A stretch of DNA of 64,000 nucleotides from Pseudomonadota bacterium. GTDB taxonomy: Bacteria; Myxococcota_A; Polyangia; Haliangiales; Haliangiaceae. The stretch is from contig JAKSDA010000614.1 of the NCBI GenBank assembly GCA_022360315.1, positions 24,226 to 88,225 of the forward strand. The letters are read 5' to 3'. This document shows, piece by piece, positions 27,995 to 36,811 of this stretch. Both the position numbers and the translations under genes were made by a program. Position 1 is the stretch's first letter. Each line of letters starts with the position of its first letter. The notes below the pieces were generated by a model that saw nothing but the letters and a program-made list of their open reading frames with translations, ran no database searches and was not told where the DNA came from.

Positions 27995-28561
27995 ATGAAA
28001 TCTACCATCGGTATAATCAATCAGTGGAATGCTCGTGTACTTTTGACCGGTCTGACTCTTACCGTTGCGGCTGTCGGCTGTGTACATGGAGGCGAGATCG
28101 ACGGCCTCGGCGACGAAGCTGCAACCCGCGGGGAGGATTCCGGGACCTCTGCCGGCGTGAAACTACCCGACCTCGCAATCGCTCAGCCGGTGTTTTATGA
28201 GAGCAACGAAAACGGCGAGGTCATTGGCGGTCCAGTCCCCGATGCGATCGATGACCTCGAAAGTTATAAAAACGCCGGATCGCGGCCCATTCACGTACAA
28301 AAGTACGGTCCGTTTGGCAACGGCGGTACATTGAGCACTGGCTTTCCGACTTCGAGCTGGGTGGCCGTTGTCGTCGGTATCGATACGACCGATGGCGACA
28401 TCAATGAAGTGGGAGTTGGCAACCCGCTGCGGGCCTTTCCATTTCAGTCCAATGGCATCTGGAATGTCACGTTTGACCTGCGCTCGCATCGCGACAATGA
28501 GAGCTGGAGCATCTGGATCATGTATATCCAGCGCAGCATGGCCACAGCGACCAACTTCTGA
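27995..28561 (+). CDS. Hypothetical lipoprotein
   Basis: The ATG follows CAGGAG by 7 bases. The 188-residue protein has a lipoprotein signal ending VGC after TLTVAAVG, then an acidic linker and a compact domain rich in Gly, Trp and Phe that ends WSIWIMYIQRSMATATNF. I do not recognise a family. The predicted location is the outer or inner membrane surface. Confidence 0.7.
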   Translation: MKSTIGIINQWNARVLLTGLTLTVAAVGCVHGGEIDGLGDEAATRGEDSGTSAGVKLPDLAIAQPVFYESNENGEVIGGPVPDAIDDLESYKNAGSRPIHVQKYGPFGNGGTLSTGFPTSSWVAVVVGIDTTDGDINEVGVGNPLRAFPFQSNGIWNVTFDLRSHRDNESWSIWIMYIQRSMATATNF

Positions 28562-28800
28562 AGCCCGATCCGGGCGAGGCCAGCCCGCCAGCGAATAATC
28601 CGGGTCAGTCCGAGCTGCCGCCAGATTTGCCTTGAAAGTCCGGCGAACGCAACGAGGGCCCCCGCGGGTGCGATGACGTTGATGCGCATAGCTGCAGGGT
28701 AAGTAAATGTAGGCGTCCATTTCGGGGGCATTTCGGCGGACGCCGAAGGCGCTCTCGACGTAGCTCGGGGTCAAAAATCTGCTACACCCAACCATCACAG

Positions 28801-30282
28801 ATGAAGAGACTACTGCGAGGCGCTCTCATGGCCGCCGCTGTCGCGATCGTCTCGCACGGTTGCTCGGCGACCTGCGACAGCGAACTGCAGGGCCGGGGCT
28901 CGCCGCGAGCCCGACCGATAGAGACGGCGCCACCAACGAGCGCGTCGCTGCGCTCGAACAAGAAGGTGATCGCCTTGCAGATCAACGGGGAGCCCGAGCG
29001 CCGCTGGACCGTGGCTCCCGAGCTTTCGCCCGACACGCTGCGAGTCGAGTGCAGCGACCAGGCCGCCACCAAGGTTCGCTTCACCTCCGATGTCGACGAG
29101 AAGATCTTTACGGTCTCGGGCGATGAGCACCTTCAGTTCGAGGTCATCCTCTCCGACGGCACCAAAGCACTCACTGAAATCGAGTGCATCCCGTTGCGGA
29201 TCCGCTATCGCGGCGACTACGGCGCCGGCAAGCCGTCGCCCGACAACTTCGCAGCCGACCTCAGCGCGGGCATCTTGGAGCGCCACCTCCAAGAGATGGT
29301 CGAAAAGCGAAAGATTCCTGGACTGGCGGTGGTTGTCGTTCAAGACCAGAAGATCATTTTTCAGAAGTCCTACGGCGTGAGTGACCGAAAAACCCGGCGC
29401 CCTTTCACCGGCGAGACCCCGGTCCGCCTGGCATCGGCGACCAAGGTGCTCACCGGCCTGTTGATGCTGTCTCTTGCCGAAGACGGCGTCATCGATCTCG
29501 AGTCACCCATCGAAACCTACTTGGCAAAGGCACCCGCGGCTTGGCGTGGCATCCCGGTGTGGCGGATGTTGAACCACACCACTGGGATTCCGCGCCTGTT
29601 GTCCCAGCCGGGCTTTGGAAAGCTGTCCAAACAAGAGCAAGCGGCGTTTACCTACCGCCAGGTGTTCGATCGAATCAAGGACCTACCACTCGATTTCCAG
29701 CCCGGCTCCGACATGCGCTATCAGCAGAGCGCCTACTCGGTCCTCGCAATGTTCACGACCGAGACCACCGGCAAAAGCTGGGACGAACTGCTCGAACTTC
29801 ACGTATTCGGACCCGCCAACATGACCAGCACTCGGTATGGCGATTCGCTGGGAGATCATCCGCCGGGCTACGTGCTCGACAACGGCGCGCTGCGAAAAGA
29901 GGATTACTACTATCCCCGCGCTCTGAGCATGGGCGGCGGATACAATTCGTCAGCCAACGACATCGCGCGCTTGTTCAAGAGCTTCAGCGCCGGAGCGATC
30001 GTCTCGATGGACTATCTGAAGTCGCAAGTCTTTCGCGACGAACGAATCGCCGACGGCCGCGATCGCTACGGCATCGCGACGATCGTCAAGGAATTCGAGA
30101 ACGGCGCCACCATCGGGCACAGCGGAGGCGGCGGGCTGGCCGACATTCGATACGCGCCCGACGCCAAGGTCGGCATCGCGGTTTTCTCCAATCGGTCGGG
30201 CAGCGACATCGCGTACGACATCACCGACGAGATCTCCGAGCTCTTGCTCGGCAAAAAGAAGACCAAAGCCGGCGCCGAGTGA
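28801..30282 (+). CDS. Serine hydrolase of the class C beta-lactamase/CubicO family, lipoprotein
   Basis: The 493-residue protein has a lipoprotein-like signal (VAIVSHGC), an N-terminal domain of about 130 residues that is not part of the enzyme fold, and a beta-lactamase-fold domain from about 155. The catalytic SxxK is SATK (212-215) in RLASATKVLTG; the second motif is at YQQSAYS (307-313), where the usual YSN is altered to YQQ; GHSGGGGL stands for the KTG/HSGG motif on strand beta3. Such proteins are esterases, peptidases or DD-peptidase-like enzymes rather than resistance beta-lactamases. The altered second motif leaves the activity open. Confidence 0.88.
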   Translation: MKRLLRGALMAAAVAIVSHGCSATCDSELQGRGSPRARPIETAPPTSASLRSNKKVIALQINGEPERRWTVAPELSPDTLRVECSDQAATKVRFTSDVDEKIFTVSGDEHLQFEVILSDGTKALTEIECIPLRIRYRGDYGAGKPSPDNFAADLSAGILERHLQEMVEKRKIPGLAVVVVQDQKIIFQKSYGVSDRKTRRPFTGETPVRLASATKVLTGLLMLSLAEDGVIDLESPIETYLAKAPAAWRGIPVWRMLNHTTGIPRLLSQPGFGKLSKQEQAAFTYRQVFDRIKDLPLDFQPGSDMRYQQSAYSVLAMFTTETTGKSWDELLELHVFGPANMTSTRYGDSLGDHPPGYVLDNGALRKEDYYYPRALSMGGGYNSSANDIARLFKSFSAGAIVSMDYLKSQVFRDERIADGRDRYGIATIVKEFENGATIGHSGGGGLADIRYAPDAKVGIAVFSNRSGSDIAYDITDEISELLLGKKKTKAGAE

Positions 30283-30542
30283 GCCGAGCTGGTTCAATCG
30301 GCGTCATAGAGCGAGCGATATAGATCGCGGTTGCCGGCGACCTCTTGGACCGCAACGCTCTCGAGGTCTTCGGAGCCATCGCCGGCAGTAGTCTGGCCGG
30401 GGCTCTGTTCGTAGCCGGTAGAGGATCCCGGCAAAGATCGGGCGATCAGGTAGTCTGAACCGGCCACCACCGTGGCAGGTTTTAGCGGTAATGTGGAATG
30501 CGAGCATTGTCTACATGCCATCGGAGCCATACATTGCGAGGC

Positions 30543-31592
30543 ATGTCCATCCCAACCGAGCCGATAGGCAGCGTTCCGCGCCCCCAATCCCTTATCGACG
30601 CCCTGACCTCAGGTTCAGATCCAGCAGAGCTCGCCGCCCAAATGCAGGCCGCGACTGAGGACACCATCGCGCGCTTTGAGGCCACCGGATCGCCGATCAT
30701 CACCGACGGAGAGCAGAGCAAGCCGTCTTTCGCGACGTACTCCATTCACGGTCTGCAAAATCTTGCCCCGGACGGAGTGGTCATTCCCTTTGCGGATGGC
30801 CACTCACGGCAGCTCCCTCGGCTCACCGAGGGGCCGTTTCGGTACGCCACCTACGCGGGCAAGTACACCGCGGCAGCCAAGGAACTGACACGCACTCCGA
30901 TCAAGCAGGCGGTCATTTCGGCCTCCGCGCTCAGTCTATTGTATCCGCAGGATGGGCTGGTTGACTACCCGCAGGAGCGCTTCTTGGACGATCTGGTTGA
31001 GGAAGCGGAGAGGGACATTCGGCGCTGTTTCGAGGCTGGCGCGGAGCGCGTTCAGATCGATTTCACGGAGGGGCGCCTATCCTTGAAGCTCGATCCCTCG
31101 GGTGGGCTCTTACGGCAATTTGTAGCGCTCAACAACCGCGTGCTGAGCCGGTTCTCGAACGAGGAGCGAGCGAAGATCGGCATTCACACCTGCCCGGGCG
31201 GGGACCACGACTCGACGCACAGCGCTGACGTTCCCTATACCGAGCTCCTGCCGGACCTGTTCGAAACCAAGGTGGGGAGCTTCTACGTGCAACTCGCGAG
31301 CGAGTCGGATCCCGAGCCCACCCTCGCGCTCTTAGGCAAGCTCGTGAAGGGCAACCAACGAGTGTTCGTCGGCGTTATCGATCCAATATCCCCCGAGGTC
31401 GAGTCTGCGGAGCAGGTCAAGGCCCGGATTCTGCGAGCCGTTCGGCACATACCCGTTTCGAACCTCGGTACGACTGACGACTGCGGCTTTGCTCCTTTCG
31501 CCGATGATACGGCGACGGCCCGGGACATCTCGTTTGCGAAGATCCGAGCTCGCGTCGAAGGCACACGGCTCGCAGAGGTGGAACTCGGCTGA
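30543..31592 (+). CDS. MetE-like (cobalamin-independent methionine synthase C-domain) protein
   Basis: From the ATG at 30543 (MSIPTEPIGSVPRP) the protein is 349 residues, about half the size of MetE, and corresponds to the C-terminal TIM barrel. Zinc-ligand-like positions are visible in IHTCPGGD (His, Cys) and in LGTTDDCGFAPF (Cys near the end). Stand-alone proteins of this type transfer methyl groups from various donors or act in other C1 reactions; the methyl donor cannot be told from sequence. An in-frame start at 30498 would add 15 non-conserved residues. Convergent with the Uma2 gene. Confidence 0.85.
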   Translation: MSIPTEPIGSVPRPQSLIDALTSGSDPAELAAQMQAATEDTIARFEATGSPIITDGEQSKPSFATYSIHGLQNLAPDGVVIPFADGHSRQLPRLTEGPFRYATYAGKYTAAAKELTRTPIKQAVISASALSLLYPQDGLVDYPQERFLDDLVEEAERDIRRCFEAGAERVQIDFTEGRLSLKLDPSGGLLRQFVALNNRVLSRFSNEERAKIGIHTCPGGDHDSTHSADVPYTELLPDLFETKVGSFYVQLASESDPEPTLALLGKLVKGNQRVFVGVIDPISPEVESAEQVKARILRAVRHIPVSNLGTTDDCGFAPFADDTATARDISFAKIRARVEGTRLAEVELG

Positions 31593-31818
31593 GACGGAGC
31601 GCCCAAGCGTAGACCGGCAGGACCTCGGGGGCGCGACGCGTGGCGCGACCTATCGTTCGCCAAATCCGGGTGTTCGAGGAGCGGTGCCGGAGGTCATTCG
31701 ACATGCTTGGTAAGATAGTAAGTATAACCCTCTACTCGCAGGTCGTGAGTACGATTTCCAATCAAAAAGGAGGTGTCGAGCGAGCCATCTGCTATATGCG
31801 CGATCGGACAAGTCCGAC

Positions 31819-32391
31819 TTACGGGAGCAGCGCGAAAAACTCGCGCATGTCGAGTTCGACTCCGCCGAAGGGCTCGGCGTGAATCGCGTCGTCGGCCTTG
31901 GCCTGGAGGATCACCTGATAGCCGTCGTCGATGCGACGTAGGACAGTCAGCGCCCGTTTCTCCGGATGCAAGACCCAGTAGTGCCCGACACCTGCCAGGT
32001 GATAGTTGCGCTTTTTGGTGCCGAGGTCGCGTGACGCTGTGGAGGGCGACAGAACCTCGCAGACCCAGTCGGGTCGCTGATGACATGGGATTCCGCTGAA
32101 CACTTGCAGATCGCTGGCCTCGAAGCTCTCGAGCCTCCATCCGGCCAGATCGGGTACGTAGCGTTGCCCTGATGCGAGCTGGACATCGATCTCGGTGCCG
32201 AACCACCAGCCTCCAGGCCTTGACCTTCCGGGTGGTCCGCGGAACGGCGCCAGAGCCTCGACGAGAGCCCACTGAAGCCCAGAATGTCGGCCACTGGGAC
32301 TCGCCTTCTTGACGAGCACACCATCGACGATCTCGTGCCGCTCGGGCAGCTCGCGCCCTTCGTAGTCGAGTTGCGGTGAGATGGCTTCCAT
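31819..32391 (-). CDS. Uma2-family (DUF820) putative endonuclease
   Basis: From the ATG at 32391 (MEAISPQLDYEGRELPERHE) the product is 190 residues and matches the Uma2 fold, a PD-(D/E)XK-like nuclease: RHEIVDGVLV near the N-terminus, YVPDLAGWR carrying the catalytic Asp, WVCEVLSPSTASRDLGTKKR with the E-x-K pair and the basic patch, and a closing VELDMREFF. This family is abundant in cyanobacteria and myxobacteria, often next to mobile DNA, and its function is not settled. It is the first intact gene of the accessory island that runs to about 39.8 kb. Confidence 0.88.
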   Translation of the reverse strand: MEAISPQLDYEGRELPERHEIVDGVLVKKASPSGRHSGLQWALVEALAPFRGPPGRSRPGGWWFGTEIDVQLASGQRYVPDLAGWRLESFEASDLQVFSGIPCHQRPDWVCEVLSPSTASRDLGTKKRNYHLAGVGHYWVLHPEKRALTVLRRIDDGYQVILQAKADDAIHAEPFGGVELDMREFFALLP

Positions 32392-32442
32392 CGGTGCCAA
32401 GCGTAGCACACCTCGTTGGTTGTGTCGTCACTGGCCAACCTC

Positions 32443-32624
32443 GTGATCGAGCCACAGAAATTTGGAGCACTACGCAAATCGGCTGGATTGTCTCAGACGG
32501 AGTTGGGGCGAAAGGTAAATCGAGACAAGACAAGTGTTCCGCATGGGAGCGCGGGGTCGCGAGCCCAAATCTGCAGAGATGATCAGGGCGCTCGCCGACG
32601 CAATGGGCTGCACGTCATAGACGC
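32443..32624 (+). pseudogene. Frameshifted XRE-family helix-turn-helix gene
   Basis: Three frames in succession encode one XRE domain: frame A from GTG 32443 gives LRKSAGLSQTELGRKVNRDK; about 32535 the homology moves to a second frame (AWERGVASPNLQ) and near 32575 to a third (EMIRALADAMGCTS, then stop). Joined, they form a normal HTH_3 domain with the WE-x-G and MI-x-LA signatures. Two frameshifts make the gene dead unless the sequence has errors. It starts just upstream of, and divergent to, the Uma2 gene, and could be the remains of a regulator or antitoxin. Confidence 0.7.
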
Positions 32625-32979
32625 CTACGGAATGGCGATTCCATGGTTACCAGAGCGAAAGTCGTGGTCATTGACGAGCACAAGGTCCTGATTCCAGGCT
32701 TGCCCGGGATTCTTGAATAGGCCGATCAACTCCCTGAAAGACCATGCGCTCCAATGTGATCGTGTGTAAACGGGTCATTGCACCACGATCCGCCTCGCAG
32801 AGTCTTTGGCGGCCCGAATCGGTATCTGTCATCCACTCGGTCAGAAAATCGAAAATTGCCAGTAACCGAGCACGAGGAGCGCGGCGGCCGCGGCGATTCC
32901 GGCAGGAGCCCAGTCGCCCGATGGTTTGACTGCAAGCACGGGTCTGCCCTATGGTACTGGGTCGGCAGCAGGACACAGT
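32625..32979. other. Gene-poor stretch upstream of the ATPase gene
   Basis: About 355 bases with no intact gene. It holds a probable formylglycine-generating-enzyme-like remnant on the minus strand (separate entry) and should contain the promoter of the ATPase-methyltransferase operon, which I cannot pinpoint. Confidence 0.5.
32744..32830 (-). pseudogene. Remnant of a formylglycine-generating-enzyme-like (SUMF1) domain
   Basis: On the minus strand a short frame reads YRFGPPKTLRGGSWCNDPFT. The LRGGSW(C/N)ND string is the hallmark of the FGE-sulfatase fold. Nothing else of the domain is present before or after, and there is no start codon of its own, so it would be a small relic of a deleted gene. 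Confidence 0.45.
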
Positions 32980-35900
32980 ATGAACTATTCGGAGCTGATC
33001 CAGTTCGAGCCCATCGAGTCAGTCGTACAACTCCGAGATGCGGCGAAGGAGTGCCACGCTCGACGGCTTGTCGAGACCTTTGTCATTTCGAAGAAGATGG
33101 CCGAAACACTCGGCACGCTGGTCTTTCCCTGTCTGCAATTCGATACGCCCGCAGATAATCGGGGCCTGCTTATCGTCGGCGATTACGGTACGGGGAAATC
33201 CCATCTCATGGCCGTGCTCTCGGCAGTGGCCGAACGCACCGAGCTGGCCCCAAGGCTGGCAAATCCCGGCACAGCAGACAGAGCAGCTGTGATCGCAGGA
33301 CGCTTCGAGGTGATTCGCGCCGAAATCGGAGCGACCACAATGCCGCTCCGGGACATTCTGTGCGCAGTACTCGAACAGGGCCTGGCCAATCTGGGGGTCG
33401 GCTACCAGTTCCCGGCCGCCAGCGCGCACCACGAAAACAAGAGCGCTGTCCAGGCGATGATGGCTGTGTTTGGCGAAAAGTACCCCGACAAGGGCCTGCT
33501 TCTCGTCCTCGATGAGCTGCTCGATTACTTGCGATCGCGCAACACCGGCGAGCTCAGCTTCGATCTGAGCTTTCTCCGCGAGCTCGGCGAGGTGTGCCGG
33601 ACAACCCGTTTCCGTTTCGTGGCGGGCGTCCAGGACAGTCTGCTCGACAACCCGCGCTTTCAATCGGTGGCCGACACGCTGCAGCGTGTGAAAGATCGCT
33701 TTGAGCAGGTCCGTATCGCCCGCGAAGATATCGCTCACGTGGTTGCCGAGCGCCTGCTCGGCAAAACTCCCCAGCAGCAAGCCCTCATCCGCAGGCACCT
33801 GGAAAAATTCGCTCCGCTCTACGGATCGATGAACGAGCGCATGGACGAATTCGTCCGGCTCTTTCCCGTCCATCCGGCATATCTCGACAGGTTCGAACGG
33901 ATCGCAGCGGCCGAAAAACGCGAAGTGCTAAAGACGCTGAGCGGTGCGATTGGCCGGCTCATAGGAGCGGAAGTCCCGGTGGACGAGCCGGGGCTCATCG
34001 CGTACGACTCGTACTGGCAAGCACTCAAAGACAACCCATCACAGCGCTCGGCGCCCGAGATCCGCAAAATCATCGACCGGAGTGATGTTCTCCGCGCGCG
34101 AATCGAGCGCGCGTTCACCCGGCCCCACTACCGGCCGGCCGCGTTGCGCATCGTCCACGCCCTGTCAGTCCATCGATTGACAACCGGCGATATCCGCGCA
34201 CCGCTCGGGACCACGGCCGCAGAGCTACGCGATGACCTGTGCTTGATCCTGCCCTTGCCCGAATACGATGCTGAGTTTCTGCAAACGGTTGTCGAAGCAA
34301 TCCTGCGCGAGATCGTCAAGACGGTCAACGGGCAGTTTCTCGGCTTTAATCGGGACAATGGTCAGTATTTCCTCGACCTCGACAAAAATATCGATTTCGA
34401 TTCGCTGATCGAGAAAAAGGCCGAGTCGCTCGGTGATGACCAGCTCGACCGCTACTATTTCGACATTCTACGCCAGGTCGTGCTCGAGCATCCCGACGCG
34501 GCCCCATGTGTCGCTGGATATCGCATTTGGCAGCATGACATCGAATGGCGGGAACACCGGACCGGTCGCACTGGCTACGTGTTTTTTGGGCCGCCCGATC
34601 AACGCTGTACAGCACAGCTGCAGCGAGACTTCTATTTGAATTTCTTGTCGCCTTTTGACCCGCCGTCCGTGCCGGGTGATCCGCCGTCGCTGCCGGGCGA
34701 GAACAGGTCCAACGAGGTGTATTTTCGGCTCGCGCACCGCGACCAGGAGTTCGAGCGGGCATTGAGGCTATATGCCGGAGCCCGCGAGCAGGCGGCCACC
34801 GCGTCCGGCCGCAACAAAACTGTGTACGCGGACAGGGCGGGCGAGTACCTGCGAACCATGACAGCCTGGCTGCAACAGCACATGACAACTGTGTGCGAAG
34901 TTGCTTATCGGGGCCGACTGCAGACCCTGGCCGAGGTCGTCCAAGGCACCCTTCCCGGCGGGTATGGCCGGAAAACCGTGCGCGACTTGATCGAGTTGGC
35001 GGGATCGGTATGTCTCGCTGCCGAGTTTGCCGCCAGGAGCCCGGAGTATCCGGTGTTCAGCGCGACGATCACACGGCACAACCGTTCCCGGGCGGTGCGA
35101 GAGGCGCTGCGCTGGATCACCGGCGGGGTCAAGAGCAAACTCGCAACCGCAGTACTCGATGGGCTCGAGCTGCTCGATGGAGGTCAACTCCGGCCGCGCA
35201 GGTCGCGCTACGCGAAACACATCATCGAGCTATTGGCGCAGAAAGGACCGGGACAGGTGGTCAACCGCAGCGAGCTGATCGAGGATGAGGGCGGTATCGA
35301 GTACTGGGGCCGTTTCCGGCTCGAACCCGAATTTCTGGTCGTGATCGTGGCCAGTCTGGTACACAGCGGCGATCTGGTCGTGTGCATCTCGGGCCGAAAC
35401 ATCGATGCCGCCGCCTTCGACGAGCTGGCCGCGCTAAGCATGGATGACCTGGTATCATTCAAACACGTCCAACGACCAGGCGGACTGCCTTTCGGCCCGC
35501 TCAAGGTACTCTTCGACTTACTCGATATACCGACAGCCCTGCTGATCGATCCGGCACAGCGCGACCAAGGGGTGCGTCAGCTCCACAGCACGGTGGCCGA
35601 ACGGGTGAAGCAGACGGTGCTCGCCCGATCCCGCCTCGCCGATCTGGTTCTGTGGGGCCAATTCATCCCGTCGGAAAAAGAACGGATTGAGTGGCAGCAG
35701 GGCCTCGATAGTCACAAAACCTTTCTCGAATCCATCCAGACCTGCAACACTGTGACCCGACTCGACCACTTTCCCCACGACGTCGCCACGGTTGAAGAGC
35801 AAAAAATCGGCGTCGACCTGGTGCGACGAGTCGCAGAGCTGATCGACTTCGTTCAGCAGCTTCTTCCGCTCACGTCGTACTTGAGCAGGGCAGACGCGGT

Positions 35901-36747
35901 GCTCAAACCCGGACATCCATGGGTCGAAAAGGTGCGAGAAAAGCGCGGCGAGTTGCTGGCCCGGGCGACAACTCGGCAACGACGCCCGAGCTCGTCACCC
36001 GATCCACTATTCGACCCGGCCTGGCGGCAGGCCGCGGCTCGACAGCTGGCTGAGTTGAAGGCAATGTATCAGGAGGTGTACCTGGACGCCCATCAAAATG
36101 CTCGGCTGAGCCCAGCCGACAGCGAAAAGAAACGCGCGCTCGCAGGGGACCCACGATTGCTACAGCTCCAGCAACTTTCCGGCCTCGAGGGTATGCCGGC
36201 GCAACAGCTGCGCGACTTCGAGCATCGTCTATCCGAACTGCAAACTTGTTCGCACTTAAAAAAAAACCAACTCGACGCCGATCCTGTGTGCCCTCATTGT
36301 CAGTTTCGGCCAGCCTGGGAAGGGTTGGAAAAGGCAGCTGAAATCGTCCCCCGTGCCGTCCCCTCATCACATGCCCTCGTCCAGCTCGACCATCGTCTCG
36401 ACCAGCTGGTGCGGGACTGGACCGCGGCGTTGCTCGCCAACCTGGACGATCCAACCGTCGCCCGATCGATCGAGCAGCTGGGCGATTTGCGGGAAAAGCA
36501 GGCTGTCACGCAATTCATCAAACGGCGTGAACTGCCCCGGCCATTGCGCCCGACCTTGCTGAGGGCAGTCCAGCATGTACTGGCCGGGCTCGAAACTGTT
36601 GTTCTCACCCCGACCGACCTGCGATCGGCCCTGGTCAACGGGGGAATTCCCTGTACGATCGGCGAACTCAAAGACCGCTTTGATCGGTATATTGCCGATC
36701 TTACCGGGGACAGGGAACCCGCCAGGGTTCGCGTACTGGTCGAGTGA
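32980..36747 (+). CDS. Large P-loop ATPase of phage-defence type (PglY/BrxC-like, DUF6079-like)
   Basis: The ATG at 32980 (MNYSELIQFEPIESVVQL) has AGGA 7 bases upstream; the frame is open to 32926 but that part looks non-coding. The 1255-residue protein has a single AAA-type ATPase module near its N-terminus: Walker A GDYGTGKS (67-74) and Walker B LLLVLDELLD (173-182). Long alpha-helical regions follow, and near the C-terminus a putative zinc site (Cys1090 with C1104-PH-C1107). Length and layout resemble the BrxC/PglY ATPases of BREX systems and the ATPase of the Hma defence group. It is followed after 64 bases by a large DNA methyltransferase gene, the usual partner. No helicase, PglZ phosphatase or Lon-like protease is nearby. 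Defence function is inferred from family resemblance and the pairing. Confidence 0.82.
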   Translation: MNYSELIQFEPIESVVQLRDAAKECHARRLVETFVISKKMAETLGTLVFPCLQFDTPADNRGLLIVGDYGTGKSHLMAVLSAVAERTELAPRLANPGTADRAAVIAGRFEVIRAEIGATTMPLRDILCAVLEQGLANLGVGYQFPAASAHHENKSAVQAMMAVFGEKYPDKGLLLVLDELLDYLRSRNTGELSFDLSFLRELGEVCRTTRFRFVAGVQDSLLDNPRFQSVADTLQRVKDRFEQVRIAREDIAHVVAERLLGKTPQQQALIRRHLEKFAPLYGSMNERMDEFVRLFPVHPAYLDRFERIAAAEKREVLKTLSGAIGRLIGAEVPVDEPGLIAYDSYWQALKDNPSQRSAPEIRKIIDRSDVLRARIERAFTRPHYRPAALRIVHALSVHRLTTGDIRAPLGTTAAELRDDLCLILPLPEYDAEFLQTVVEAILREIVKTVNGQFLGFNRDNGQYFLDLDKNIDFDSLIEKKAESLGDDQLDRYYFDILRQVVLEHPDAAPCVAGYRIWQHDIEWREHRTGRTGYVFFGPPDQRCTAQLQRDFYLNFLSPFDPPSVPGDPPSLPGENRSNEVYFRLAHRDQEFERALRLYAGAREQAATASGRNKTVYADRAGEYLRTMTAWLQQHMTTVCEVAYRGRLQTLAEVVQGTLPGGYGRKTVRDLIELAGSVCLAAEFAARSPEYPVFSATITRHNRSRAVREALRWITGGVKSKLATAVLDGLELLDGGQLRPRRSRYAKHIIELLAQKGPGQVVNRSELIEDEGGIEYWGRFRLEPEFLVVIVASLVHSGDLVVCISGRNIDAAAFDELAALSMDDLVSFKHVQRPGGLPFGPLKVLFDLLDIPTALLIDPAQRDQGVRQLHSTVAERVKQTVLARSRLADLVLWGQFIPSEKERIEWQQGLDSHKTFLESIQTCNTVTRLDHFPHDVATVEEQKIGVDLVRRVAELIDFVQQLLPLTSYLSRADAVLKPGHPWVEKVREKRGELLARATTRQRRPSSSPDPLFDPAWRQAAARQLAELKAMYQEVYLDAHQNARLSPADSEKKRALAGDPRLLQLQQLSGLEGMPAQQLRDFEHRLSELQTCSHLKKNQLDADPVCPHCQFRPAWEGLEKAAEIVPRAVPSSHALVQLDHRLDQLVRDWTAALLANLDDPTVARSIEQLGDLREKQAVTQFIKRRELPRPLRPTLLRAVQHVLAGLETVVLTPTDLRSALVNGGIPCTIGELKDRFDRYIADLTGDREPARVRVLVE

Positions 36748-36811
36748 GCGCTGTCGGTCGCAGTGACATCACGCTGTGCATCATCTCTGTCAAGGGCCAG
36801 GGAGCATCGCC

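Noticed and set aside
28562..28800. Possible gene between the lipoprotein and the serine hydrolase
   Set aside because: The only long frame there is antisense to the lipoprotein gene and lacks any signature.
30294..30587. A minus-strand open frame whose last ~60 codons are acidic
   Set aside because: It might be the end of a lost gene, but there is no recognisable motif and it overlaps the start of the MetE-like gene.
32626..32720. A minus-strand stretch reading LVLVNDHDF, similar to the end of PIN-domain toxins
   Set aside because: Too short and without the other acidic residues of a PIN domain; could be chance.
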